64,000 bases of DNA from Clostridium_X cadaveris (GTDB taxonomy: Bacteria > Bacillota > Clostridia > Clostridiales > Clostridiaceae), in NCBI RefSeq assembly GCF_039521325.1, contig NZ_BAAACD010000024.1; one strand, 5' to 3'. The translations under genes and the position numbers were made by a program. Position 1 is the first letter of the stretch. Every line of letters begins with the position of its first letter. Under the pieces are notes generated by a model that was not told the origin of the DNA, made no database searches, and saw only the letters and a list, made by a program, of their open reading frames with translations. Of the stretch, positions 55,052 to 61,945 are shown piece by piece.

Positions 55052-56263
55052 TTATAATGGGTATTTTGAATAAAACGTATCAATTTCCTCGCCAAATTTA
55101 TCTAACATTTTTTTAGTTAATTCTAGATAATTTTTTTCATCGTAATATTTTGATCTTAAATTTAAATCATTAAGGATACTTCCATTTTTTATTCTTTCGT
55201 TAAATACACGAAAGTATTCATTTGATGATTTAAATTCAGATTTAAATATGGGATCGCAATTAGCTAATGTTGTATCATATGGTGCGTTGTATTCAACATC
55301 ATAATTTTCATTTCCATATGAAGCCATTGATATTTTTCTTAACATACATGGAATACAAAACCCGCAATGTCCTTTCTTCATCTTAATTTTACGATTATGC
55401 CTTGCACTACCACATGTATTTGTATACTTTATATATTCTTTAAATTCATCAGATAAATCTTTAATTATCTGTCCTTTAGTTTTAAATACAAATGGATGTC
55501 TAATAGTCATATCTATACCTAAATCCAAAAGAAGTTGATTTACTAAGCATACAGTTTTAGGATGTGTTGTCTTAGTTGTTTTTCTAGAATCCAACTCAGG
55601 ATTTAGTGATAAAACACCATTTTCATATAAATATATATTCTTGATATTATACATCGAGGCAGTTGAGCACGCCAATGCATAAAATAAAAATGATCTAGTT
55701 CTCTGAGTATGTTCTTTTTTCTTAATTTCTAAAGTACTAAATCGTTTTGAAGCCACATGATATTCCTTTATTAGAATATCATGTATATTATTAAGACCTT
55801 TAGTTTCAAATTTATTAATTTTATATCCGCAATATAAAGATTTTAATCCATTAGAAATATTAACATAAGATCCACAAAATGAATCAAGACCTCCAGATAG
55901 TAAGGTTACATTATCAAATTTAGGTTCATATAGACATAACTGTGTGTGTGATTTTGATAATTTAGAACTATGTTTAGTAAAAGTAACATTCCATACATCC
56001 CCAGATAAAAAGTTAACAAGTTTTTCTATTAATTTTTTTTCTCTCTCCCATACACACACGTCTGTTACTGGAACAGTTACATTTAAATTTCTAGGCTCAT
56101 CTTTAGTATTTACTTTATTTTTGATATCTTCTATAAATACATTAGCTGCTACATCTAAAAGATCTAAAAAAATCTCACTTTTTATATTTTCCAAACCTTT
56201 TCCAATTAATAATTTTTGAGATGGTAATAAATTTTCATCTATACTGTTTATTAAACTACTCAA
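55052..56263 (-). CDS. qatC: QueC-like ATP pyrophosphatase, QatC-like
   Basis: A 403-residue protein of the 7-cyano-7-deazaguanine synthase superfamily. The PP-loop is LLSGGLDSF (residues 121-129) and the zinc site is Cys284 with CGFCIPC (Cys300, 303, 306), both as in QueC. It has about 110 extra N-terminal residues and is nearly twice QueC's length, which matches QatC of the Qat defence system and not the biosynthetic enzyme. It may activate a carboxyl or amide by adenylation on a protein or nucleic acid; the substrate is unknown. The start is TTG at 56263, after GGAGAGAGAC, overlapping the upstream gene by eight bases. Confidence 0.85.
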   Translation of the reverse strand: MSSLINSIDENLLPSQKLLIGKGLENIKSEIFLDLLDVAANVFIEDIKNKVNTKDEPRNLNVTVPVTDVCVWEREKKLIEKLVNFLSGDVWNVTFTKHSSKLSKSHTQLCLYEPKFDNVTLLSGGLDSFCGSYVNISNGLKSLYCGYKINKFETKGLNNIHDILIKEYHVASKRFSTLEIKKKEHTQRTRSFLFYALACSTASMYNIKNIYLYENGVLSLNPELDSRKTTKTTHPKTVCLVNQLLLDLGIDMTIRHPFVFKTKGQIIKDLSDEFKEYIKYTNTCGSARHNRKIKMKKGHCGFCIPCMLRKISMASYGNENYDVEYNAPYDTTLANCDPIFKSEFKSSNEYFRVFNERIKNGSILNDLNLRSKYYDEKNYLELTKKMLDKFGEEIDTFYSKYPL

Positions 56264-56912
56264 AGTCTCTCTCCTTCATATTTTCATTTAATTTAGTTAC
56301 TTTGTCAATAAGAACATCAAGTTCTATTTTGTGTTCAATATACTCTTTAATAGTCTCAGACATATAATTTTCTATAGAATCACATGAGAACTTTTTCACC
56401 TTATCTCTAAAATCATTTGTATGTATATCATCATAAAACTCAATCAATGCTTCATTAATATTCTCCATAATTAAAGAATAAAGTAAATTACACATAAACT
56501 TCTTAATAAAAGCTTCACTACTCAATAAATTATCAAGTATGATTTCGGCCATAGTTGCTTTGAAAGAAGTCAATATTAAAGCATTTTCTATTTCATCATT
56601 TTTTTCTATTTTATCTAAAATAGCTTCAATAATTTGTTCTATTTTAAGTTCATCCTTTATTGTAATCTTTCCCAAATCAATATTATACTCAAAATCATAT
56701 AATTTACCAAAACTTCCTGAATTAAGTGCAGAAATTCCCAACAATCCACCATTAATAAGATTTTCGAAATCTTTATCGCCAAAATATTGTTTTGCTTTCT
56801 TCATTTTCATAGTTTCATTAATTACTTTTGGTAAAGTTTCATCTAATCCATTCTGAGAATCTGATATTATTTTTTTAATCTTTTGTTGTATTCTTCTAGT
56901 TGATGATCCCAC
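56256..56912 (-). CDS. Unknown protein in the QatB position
   Basis: A 218-residue protein, largely helical, with no catalytic motif that I recognise. The chosen start is GTG at 56912, right behind AGGAGGGGTATT, giving MGSSTRRIQQKIKKIISDS; the longer frame to 56960 lacks a ribosome site. A glycine-serine start is reminiscent of QatB proteins, and the overlap with the QatC-like gene and the order match qatB-qatC-qatD. Assignment as QatB rests mostly on position, so it could be an unrelated partner. Its 3' half is strongly acidic and probably coiled coil. Confidence 0.6.
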   Translation of the reverse strand: MGSSTRRIQQKIKKIISDSQNGLDETLPKVINETMKMKKAKQYFGDKDFENLINGGLLGISALNSGSFGKLYDFEYNIDLGKITIKDELKIEQIIEAILDKIEKNDEIENALILTSFKATMAEIILDNLLSSEAFIKKFMCNLLYSLIMENINEALIEFYDDIHTNDFRDKVKKFSCDSIENYMSETIKEYIEHKIELDVLIDKVTKLNENMKERDFE

Positions 56913-57046
56913 AATACCCCTCCTAGTTTTAAAATATAATATATTAAAACTATTCTGCACATAACCCCAAATACCTTCCTTTTATCTAATATAATTACAT
57001 TTATTATATTAAATACCATATTATTTCTATAAAAAAAGAGAACATA

Positions 57047-57796
57047 TTAATCAAATACATCCTCTATCAATAAATCTATTTTCTTATCTATATAACTATA
57101 AGTGCTGTCATTATACAATGATACACGAGAAGAACTCTCTTTTATATACATCTCTTTACCATATCTTCTAACCCATTTATTACTTCGTATCCTTCTCATA
57201 GCCTTAGATTCAATAGCTCTAACCTTATACCTGGTAGATATGTTCAATATGTTTCCTACTTCATCCAGTGTCATACGCTTAGCGTTCCAACCATAACGAA
57301 ACTTTAATATTTCCTTTTCTTGAAGTGTATTTGATTCATCCATAGCATTCTCTAGGCTTTTCCTAAGGTACTCATGATATAGTTTATCCTCTATAGCTAC
57401 AATATCAGCAGAATCGCTCTCAATCATTTCTATAAGCTCTGTGTCATTATCCTCACCAATAAACTGATTAAGGCTAGTACAACTATTGTTCAATTTGGTG
57501 TTTTCTACGTCCCTGGAGCTACATCCATTAACTTCAATATTTATATATTTATCTATCCAAAACACCGCATAGGTAATAAACTTAGCTGCATTCTCTAAAT
57601 TAGGATCATATCTATTTACTGCTTTCATTAATCCTACATTACCTGCTTGTGTTAGGTCCTCAAATTCAAGCTTTTTATTAATACCATAATACTTATTAGC
57701 TATCTTATAAATTATACCTTGATTAGCTGCTACAAGCTCATCCAGTGCCCTTTTATTGCCTTCTCTATATGATATTATCAACTCTTCATTAGTCAT
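57047..57796 (-). CDS. Sigma-70-family RNA polymerase sigma factor of the element
   Basis: A 249-residue sigma factor with region 2 (ALDELVAANQGIIYKIANKYYG, LEFEDLTQAGNVGLMKAVNRYDP, FITYAVFWIDKYI) and region 4 (FRYGWNAKRMTLDEVGNILNISTRYKVRAIESKAMRRIR). There is no region 1.1, as in phage and plasmid sigma factors. The region between 2 and 4 is acidic and unusual. RBS AAAAAGGAGG. It lies immediately upstream of the Qat-like genes and may direct transcription of element genes, possibly via the motif noted at 58490 and 59669. Confidence 0.85.
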   Translation of the reverse strand: MTNEELIISYREGNKRALDELVAANQGIIYKIANKYYGINKKLEFEDLTQAGNVGLMKAVNRYDPNLENAAKFITYAVFWIDKYINIEVNGCSSRDVENTKLNNSCTSLNQFIGEDNDTELIEMIESDSADIVAIEDKLYHEYLRKSLENAMDESNTLQEKEILKFRYGWNAKRMTLDEVGNILNISTRYKVRAIESKAMRRIRSNKWVRRYGKEMYIKESSSRVSLYNDSTYSYIDKKIDLLIEDVFD

Positions 57797-57840
57797 ATCT
57801 TGCCTCCTTTTTATAAACTCTAAAATTCAAAATACTCTTT

Positions 57841-57894
57841 TTAGGGAGTCAGAAAAGTCAGCATGTTCCTTTTTAGGGCGTTCAGAAAGTTCAT
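57841..57894 (-). CDS. Possible 17-residue leader peptide upstream of the sigma gene
   Basis: MNFLNALKRNMLTFLTP with ribosome site AGGTGA, starting four bases after the zinc-ribbon gene's stop (whose TGA is part of that site). The DNA contains two near-repeats of a (A/T)TTTCTGA(A/C)...CCCTAAAAAG unit. It could be a translational-coupling or attenuator peptide; it may equally be chance. Confidence 0.3.
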   Translation of the reverse strand: MNFLNALKRNMLTFLTP

Positions 57895-57898
57895 TTTA

Positions 57899-58408
57899 TC
57901 ACCTTTTTAAATACTCGCTAACTAGTCTTAACCATCTATTGTACCTTTCACATTGCCAATATCTTAAATGCCTAATCAGTTCTGAATAAGTTGACCACCT
58001 CATACCCTTAGGCTTATCTGGTATTCTATCACCTGTATAATATTCGTTAATAGGGTATACCTTTAATCTATTGCATATCTTTCTTATTTTTAAATCGCAA
58101 TAATCCATTCCATCTCTATATGTTGATGTACTTCTATATTTCAAATTGCCGCACTCTCTACACTTCCAATTGCCCTTTATAAAATATAAGTGCTCCCTGT
58201 TTTCACCACAGTAAGGACATATGAAAAGCCTCCTTTGGCCATAGTTAGTATCTTTTTTATTAACAAATATAAAATCACTATCTATCTCTACACTATCTTC
58301 TATTACGTTGACCTTAAAAGACTTATCTGGATAACTTAAAATATATTTCCCTAATGCATTAGGTATCTGCCCTATTGATACTTTTTTATATTGATCTGTA
58401 TATCCCAT
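57899..58408 (-). CDS. Zinc-ribbon protein of the mobile element
   Basis: A 169-residue protein with a four-cysteine ribbon: CPYCGENREHLYFIKGNWKC followed by RECGNLKYRS, which resembles a DNA-binding or primase-type zinc ribbon. The C terminus is rich in Arg, Tyr and Trp (CERYNRWLRLVSEYLKR). I do not recognise a family. It is placed among element genes, upstream of the sigma factor, and might be a replication or transcription accessory. Confidence 0.7.
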   Translation of the reverse strand: MGYTDQYKKVSIGQIPNALGKYILSYPDKSFKVNVIEDSVEIDSDFIFVNKKDTNYGQRRLFICPYCGENREHLYFIKGNWKCRECGNLKYRSTSTYRDGMDYCDLKIRKICNRLKVYPINEYYTGDRIPDKPKGMRWSTYSELIRHLRYWQCERYNRWLRLVSEYLKR

Positions 58409-58464
58409 TTCTTTTCTCCTATATACGCGTAAACTACTAAATAGTAAGGCTTTTTTATATTAAT

Positions 58465-58478
58465 AGGGGTATACCCCT
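58465..58478. repeat. Perfect palindrome between two element genes
   Basis: AGGGGTATACCCCT, 14 bases and fully symmetric, about 12 bases from the conserved motif at 58490. It could be an operator or, on the minus strand, mask an AGGAGGGG-like site. Confidence 0.5.
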
Positions 58479-58489
58479 CCTTTCAAACT

Positions 58490-58503
58490 TAGTAATATCA
58501 ATG
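58490..58503 (-). promoter_or_regulatory. Repeated element-specific motif, copy 1
   Basis: CATTGATATTACTA on the minus strand, upstream of the zinc-ribbon gene. The same 14 bases, with a similar flank (TTT..AAAGG), recur at 59669-59682 upstream of the cold-shock gene, and TAGTAATATC also appears at 61938. It may be a promoter or operator of this element. Confidence 0.45.
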
Positions 58504-58537
58504 CTTAATCTATATTTTTATATACCATATATTCAAT

Positions 58538-58561
58538 AAAAGGGCTTATAAAAGCCCTTTT
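58538..58561 (-). terminator. Terminator after the 58564 gene
   Basis: AAAAGGGCTT with its complement AAGCCCTTTT, loop of four, then TATTGAATA; stem tail includes the T run. Confidence 0.75.
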
Positions 58562-58563
58562 AT

Positions 58564-59277
58564 CTATTCCAATTCAGCTATTTTATTGTTTATATCTTGA
58601 ATATATGCTCCTATAATACGATTAATAGCACCTTCTGGTTGCATAGAATATAATGCTTGTTCTTGATAAGCATTATCTAAGCTAGATACATAATCATAGG
58701 TTAAATAGCTTCTCAATCCTTTTATTTGTTCCAGTAGTTCTGATACCATATTAATTTCTTTATTACCTGTATATTCTTCTAGATATTCCTTTATTTCTAT
58801 TCCTAAAGATGATTTTTCCCTGTTCTTGATACTCATATATAAAACTTCTAAAACATTAGGATCCTTATCCTTACTATTTTCAAATAAACTCTTTTTATCT
58901 TCATCAGTAAGATTAGGCAATACTGACTGCAGCTTAATCATATTTATATTTGATATCTGCTTATCTCCTTTGGTAGCCATTGCTCTTTCCTTTAAGAACT
59001 TTAATTCTTCTTCCATTGAAGTTATATTAGTATTAAATATTGAATCAAGGTTCTCATTTATCTTTGGAGTTAAATGTTCTATATACTCTTTTATATAAGC
59101 TGTTGAGTAATCCCCTTTGTTTAGCGTTTCCTTGATTTCATTTATAGAATTGAAGTTATATTTCACTTTACTTTCTATATTCTTTAATGCATCTATATAT
59201 TTTTCTAACACTTGCTTAGTATTTAATTCTGCTTTCTTCGCTCCTGTGCTAGTAATAAAACTCTCATATATATTCAT
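58564..59277 (-). CDS. Helical protein of unknown function in the mobile element
   Basis: A 237-residue acidic-basic helical protein without recognisable catalytic motifs, predicted to form coiled coils (about residues 25-110). There is no signal peptide and no membrane segment. RBS GGGGGG precedes the ATG. It lies between the cold-shock gene and a terminator. I do not recognise a family. Confidence 0.7.
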   Translation of the reverse strand: MNIYESFITSTGAKKAELNTKQVLEKYIDALKNIESKVKYNFNSINEIKETLNKGDYSTAYIKEYIEHLTPKINENLDSIFNTNITSMEEELKFLKERAMATKGDKQISNINMIKLQSVLPNLTDEDKKSLFENSKDKDPNVLEVLYMSIKNREKSSLGIEIKEYLEEYTGNKEINMVSELLEQIKGLRSYLTYDYVSSLDNAYQEQALYSMQPEGAINRIIGAYIQDINNKIAELE

Positions 59278-59292
59278 TTATATTTTCCCCCC

Positions 59293-59502
59293 TTATATTT
59301 CCTTTATATCAATAGCAACTTCTCTATTTGCTTTATCCTGCGATATATTAAACTCAACTTTGTCTCCTACTTCTAATTGCTTAAACTTCTCTGGGTCTAC
59401 CATCTTACTAAAGTGGAAGAAATAATCCTTCTCCTGGTCTTTAATAAAACCAAATCCTCTTTCTGATACTATTTTCTTTACTGTTCCTGTTCTTTTTTCC
59501 AT
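59293..59502 (-). CDS. Cold-shock domain protein
   Basis: A 69-residue single-domain OB-fold protein. RNP1 reads GFGFI (residues 16-20) and RNP2 YFFHFS (27-32). It binds single-stranded RNA or DNA. It is divergent from the usual chromosomal CspA-type sequence and is encoded within the mobile element, so it may assist the element's replication or transcript stability. Followed after 15 bases by the 58564 gene. Confidence 0.9.
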   Translation of the reverse strand: MEKRTGTVKKIVSERGFGFIKDQEKDYFFHFSKMVDPEKFKQLEVGDKVEFNISQDKANREVAIDIKEI

Positions 59503-59532
59503 TTTTCATTCTCCTTTATCTTTTAATAAAAT

Positions 59533-59589
59533 AAAAAGACCACAGGTAATATTCAGCTTTAAAACTGATATATTTCCCGTGGCCTTTTT
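59533..59589. terminator. Large hairpin terminator between J-domain and cold-shock genes
   Basis: Outer stem AAAAAGACCACAGG with CCCGTGGCCTTTTT, enclosing a smaller inner stem; T and A runs on both sides. On the minus strand it ends the J-domain transcript with CTTTTTATTTTATT. Confidence 0.8.
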
Positions 59590-59668
59590 AATGCCTTCCA
59601 CTTCTTAGAGTGGGGTACTTATGTTATATTTATCTTTGTATTTATTATATCACAATTACCTTTGTAAA

Positions 59669-59682
59669 GCTAGTAATATCAA
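59669..59682 (-). promoter_or_regulatory. Repeated element-specific motif, copy 2
   Basis: CATTGATATTACTA on the minus strand, followed after about 25 bases by TATAAT. It lies upstream of the cold-shock gene. See copy 1 at 58490. Confidence 0.45.
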
Positions 59683-59721
59683 TGAGTTACGTGGTTACTA
59701 TTAGTATTCACAAAGTACCTA

Positions 59722-60522
59722 CTATATGCCCCATTCCTCTTTCAGCTTATTTACTAATTTCATCATGTTACCATCATCTTTACATACATCCGGATGAAAC
59801 TTTAAAGCTAGTGTTTTATATATTTGTTTTAGGTTTTTCTTTTCTTCATCTGTGTAGTTACTATGAGTTGTATCTTGATAACTACTATATGAATCATAAT
59901 TGTAGTTACTTTGATAACTTTCATAGTAGCTACGTTGATACTCTTTACTTGCTTCATATTGTCTCTTTATCTGATCCAACATTTCTTTATTCCTAAGTTC
60001 TCCAAATACATCATAACAATAATCATAAGTATTATTACCGTATATATCTTCAAATTCACGCTTAGCCTGTAGATACTTATCTATTATGGCTCTGTGCTGC
60101 TGAGATACCTTATATTCTTCTGTTTCTTGAAACTCTGTTCTTATCTGCTCTATTAATGGATTCAGCTTAGATAAAACCATATTATATATTTCATCCTCTG
60201 TAATTTTTAATTCCTCTGACAATGCTTTTATTCTATGGTCTGCAAAATCATATAATCCATAATCAATTATGTCATAGTAATTCATGGTACATAATACCCA
60301 CTGTTTCTTTTTGACCTTACCATTCTCCCTATAACTCTGATGAATAGATATCTTGTAAGCCTTTTTAATAGGCCTTTCAAATCTTTCATGTGAATAAGTA
60401 TAGCTATATTTGCAATGATAATCATCACCACATGACCATTTTAGCTCTGACACCTTTAACTCTTTATAAGCTCCATAAGAATTAGCTTTTTTAACTTTTA
60501 TTTCTTGGATAACACAATACAT
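59722..60522 (-). CDS. J-domain protein with C-terminal HPD motif
   Basis: A 266-residue protein. The last about 45 residues form a partial J-domain: KNLKQIYKTLALKFHPDVCK, with HPD at 243-245, which would stimulate a DnaK partner. Before it is a tyrosine- and serine-rich linker (about 190-225) and an N-terminal domain with CGDDYHCKYSYTYSHERF. The J-domain at the C terminus is unlike DnaJ. Such proteins occur on plasmids and phages, where they can link host Hsp70 to replication initiators. RBS AAGGTGA. Confidence 0.8.
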   Translation of the reverse strand: MYCVIQEIKVKKANSYGAYKELKVSELKWSCGDDYHCKYSYTYSHERFERPIKKAYKISIHQSYRENGKVKKKQWVLCTMNYYDIIDYGLYDFADHRIKALSEELKITEDEIYNMVLSKLNPLIEQIRTEFQETEEYKVSQQHRAIIDKYLQAKREFEDIYGNNTYDYCYDVFGELRNKEMLDQIKRQYEASKEYQRSYYESYQSNYNYDSYSSYQDTTHSNYTDEEKKNLKQIYKTLALKFHPDVCKDDGNMMKLVNKLKEEWGI

Positions 60523-60534
60523 ATATTCACCTTC

Positions 60535-60687
60535 TTATGGCTCTAAATCAACGTATACGCTCTTAAAAAGTGCATTAGGCTTTCCATACTCTTTAGATAC
60601 TTTATACACCTTACATTCTTTGCTAAGCTTATTTATAAGCCTTTCTTTTTCTTCATGATTTCTATATTTAACAGTTATCTTTATCAA
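60535..60687 (-). CDS. Small conserved protein with TTG start
   Basis: A 50-residue protein (IKITVKYRNHEEKERLINKL and ending SVYVDLEP) read from TTG at 60687, nine bases after AGGGGG. The basic strand, acidic helix, strand pattern is like a short protein I recall as common in clostridial phages and plasmids, though I cannot name a family. It lies seven bases after the 60694 stop and 12 before the J-domain start, so it fits the operon exactly. Confidence 0.65.
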   Translation of the reverse strand: MIKITVKYRNHEEKERLINKLSKECKVYKVSKEYGKPNALFKSVYVDLEP

Positions 60688-60693
60688 GTGTAG

Positions 60694-60915
60694 TTACCCC
60701 CTGGTTAAATATTTCTCTTTAATTAAGCGGTGTAATATCAATCTCTTTTTCCTTGGGCTTAAATTAGAATTTATAAAGCAGCACTTAAATCCGTTTCTTT
60801 TATAGCAACACCCTGTAAAGCCTTTAATATCTTCTTTTAGCTCTGTTACTATATGTCTTACACCATTATATTTAAAAATTCTTGTATTTGATTTTCTTAA
60901 ATCTTCGTATTTCAT
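60694..60915 (-). CDS. Small hypothetical protein of the mobile element
   Basis: A 73-residue basic protein (MKYEDLRKSNTRIFKYNGVR...) with CCYKRNGFKCCF, a cysteine cluster that might bind metal, and a helical tail. Good ribosome site AAAAGGAG. No family recognised. It heads the short run 60915-59722. Confidence 0.65.
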   Translation of the reverse strand: MKYEDLRKSNTRIFKYNGVRHIVTELKEDIKGFTGCCYKRNGFKCCFINSNLSPRKKRLILHRLIKEKYLTRG

Positions 60916-60954
60916 TCCCTTATTTCTCCTTTTTATTTGATTATTTGGAGCATA

Positions 60955-60999
60955 ATAGGATATACTTAAGTTAAGTTAGGTTATGTATATCCTATTAGG
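60955..60999. repeat. Inverted repeat upstream of the 60915 gene
   Basis: AATAGGATATAC with GTATATCCTATT (12-bp arms) around 21 bases of TTAAGT-type repeats. It could be a regulatory hairpin or an operator pair for the 60915-59722 genes. Confidence 0.5.
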
Positions 61000-61009
61000 A
61001 TTTACTCCT

Positions 61010-61039
61010 GGTGGTCAAGTTGCTGCTTGGCCACCTTTT
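61010..61039. terminator. Strong hairpin after the 61137 gene
   Basis: GGTGGTCAAG with CTTGGCCACC and TTTT on the plus side. On the minus strand, the direction of the neighbouring genes, there is no T run, so its role there is uncertain. Confidence 0.5.
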
Positions 61040-61136
61040 CCTATATACCTTGACAAATCTAAACATATATTCACATGTTAGCAATTGTTAGCATTTTCAT
61101 TAAGATATCTATTAATCTTTTTATATAATTTCCTCT

Positions 61137-61514
61137 CTAAGAATTTGTTAACTCTTTTAGATATTCTATTAAATCCTCCAGATTATCTCTAAAATAATTC
61201 TCATCATAATTCCTTGAATTATCAAATAAATCTTGAAGTTGTTCTTTAATATATAAAAACTTATCTTTTAGTATGTCAGGTAGTACAATATTCTGCTCAT
61301 CAACAAATGATATTTGTTTATATGGAACTAAAATTATTTTGCCTTTATAAGTTTCAACTACCCCATATAATTCTAAAGAACTTAATTCTGTATGCCATTC
61401 GTGAAAATAACCATACTCAATATCTACATCTTTATTCTGAAAATCTTTTGCACATATAAGTTTCATAGAATTTTTAGTATACACTATACACTCAACAGGT
61501 CTTAAATTTAACAT
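61137..61514 (-). CDS. Hypothetical protein of the mobile element
   Basis: A 125-residue acidic protein with beta-rich N terminus (MLNLRPVECIVYTKNSMKLI) and helical C terminus. No motif or membrane segment. RBS TAGGAGATGATTG. It lies directly after the repeat-rich probable origin, a position where copy-control or accessory replication proteins are often found; that is inference only. Confidence 0.65.
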   Translation of the reverse strand: MLNLRPVECIVYTKNSMKLICAKDFQNKDVDIEYGYFHEWHTELSSLELYGVVETYKGKIILVPYKQISFVDEQNIVLPDILKDKFLYIKEQLQDLFDNSRNYDENYFRDNLEDLIEYLKELTNS

Positions 61515-61549
61515 CCTTCAATCATCTCCTAATTAAATTCCTACTTTAA

Positions 61550-61945
61550 ATTCCAACTTTATATATCCCCATAAGCCTTGATTTTATTGACTTTATAACA
61601 TATTAGAGATTTAGGAATCAGGAATAACCATTCCCACTTTAAATTCCAACTTTCTCAGGTAGAATTCTTATATTAGGAATTGGGATATATAAATTACTAA
61701 TACATATATATTCTCAATTCCAAATTCCTACTTTTTTATGGAGCCTTGATTTTACTGGCTTTATAGCCTTTCCAAAGTAGGAATTGTTATTCCTACTTTA
61801 AATTCCTACTTTCTCAGGTAGAATTCTTATATAAAAAGTTGGAATAAAAGTTAGAATAACCATTCTAACTTTATATATCCCCATAAGCCTTGATTTTATT
61901 AGCTTTATAAACAAAGTAGGAATTAAGAATATATAATAGTAATAT
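61550..61945. repeat. Repeat-rich region, probable replication origin
   Basis: About 400 bases without a gene. It holds three copies of an ATAAGCCTTGATTTTAT-type unit (61570, 61742 partial, 61883), two copies of a 44-base unit containing CTTTCTCAGGTAGAATTCTT (61631 and 61790), and three palindromes with loops of four: GGAATAACCATTCC at 61622-61635, an 11-bp-arm palindrome at 61775-61800 and another at 61848-61873 (AAAGTTAGAAT arms). Iteron-like repeats adjoining a replication gene suggest an origin for the 61946 protein. Confidence 0.65.

Noticed and set aside
55052..56263. Housekeeping queC for queuosine or archaeosine biosynthesis
   Set aside because: Nearly double QueC's length, with no queD/queE/queF beside it and adjacent to a TatD-type gene in accessory DNA. 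tgt and queA are in the distant core operon.
61550..61945. CRISPR array
   Set aside because: Repeats are few, unequally spaced and interleaved with palindromes; there are no regular spacers and no cas genes.
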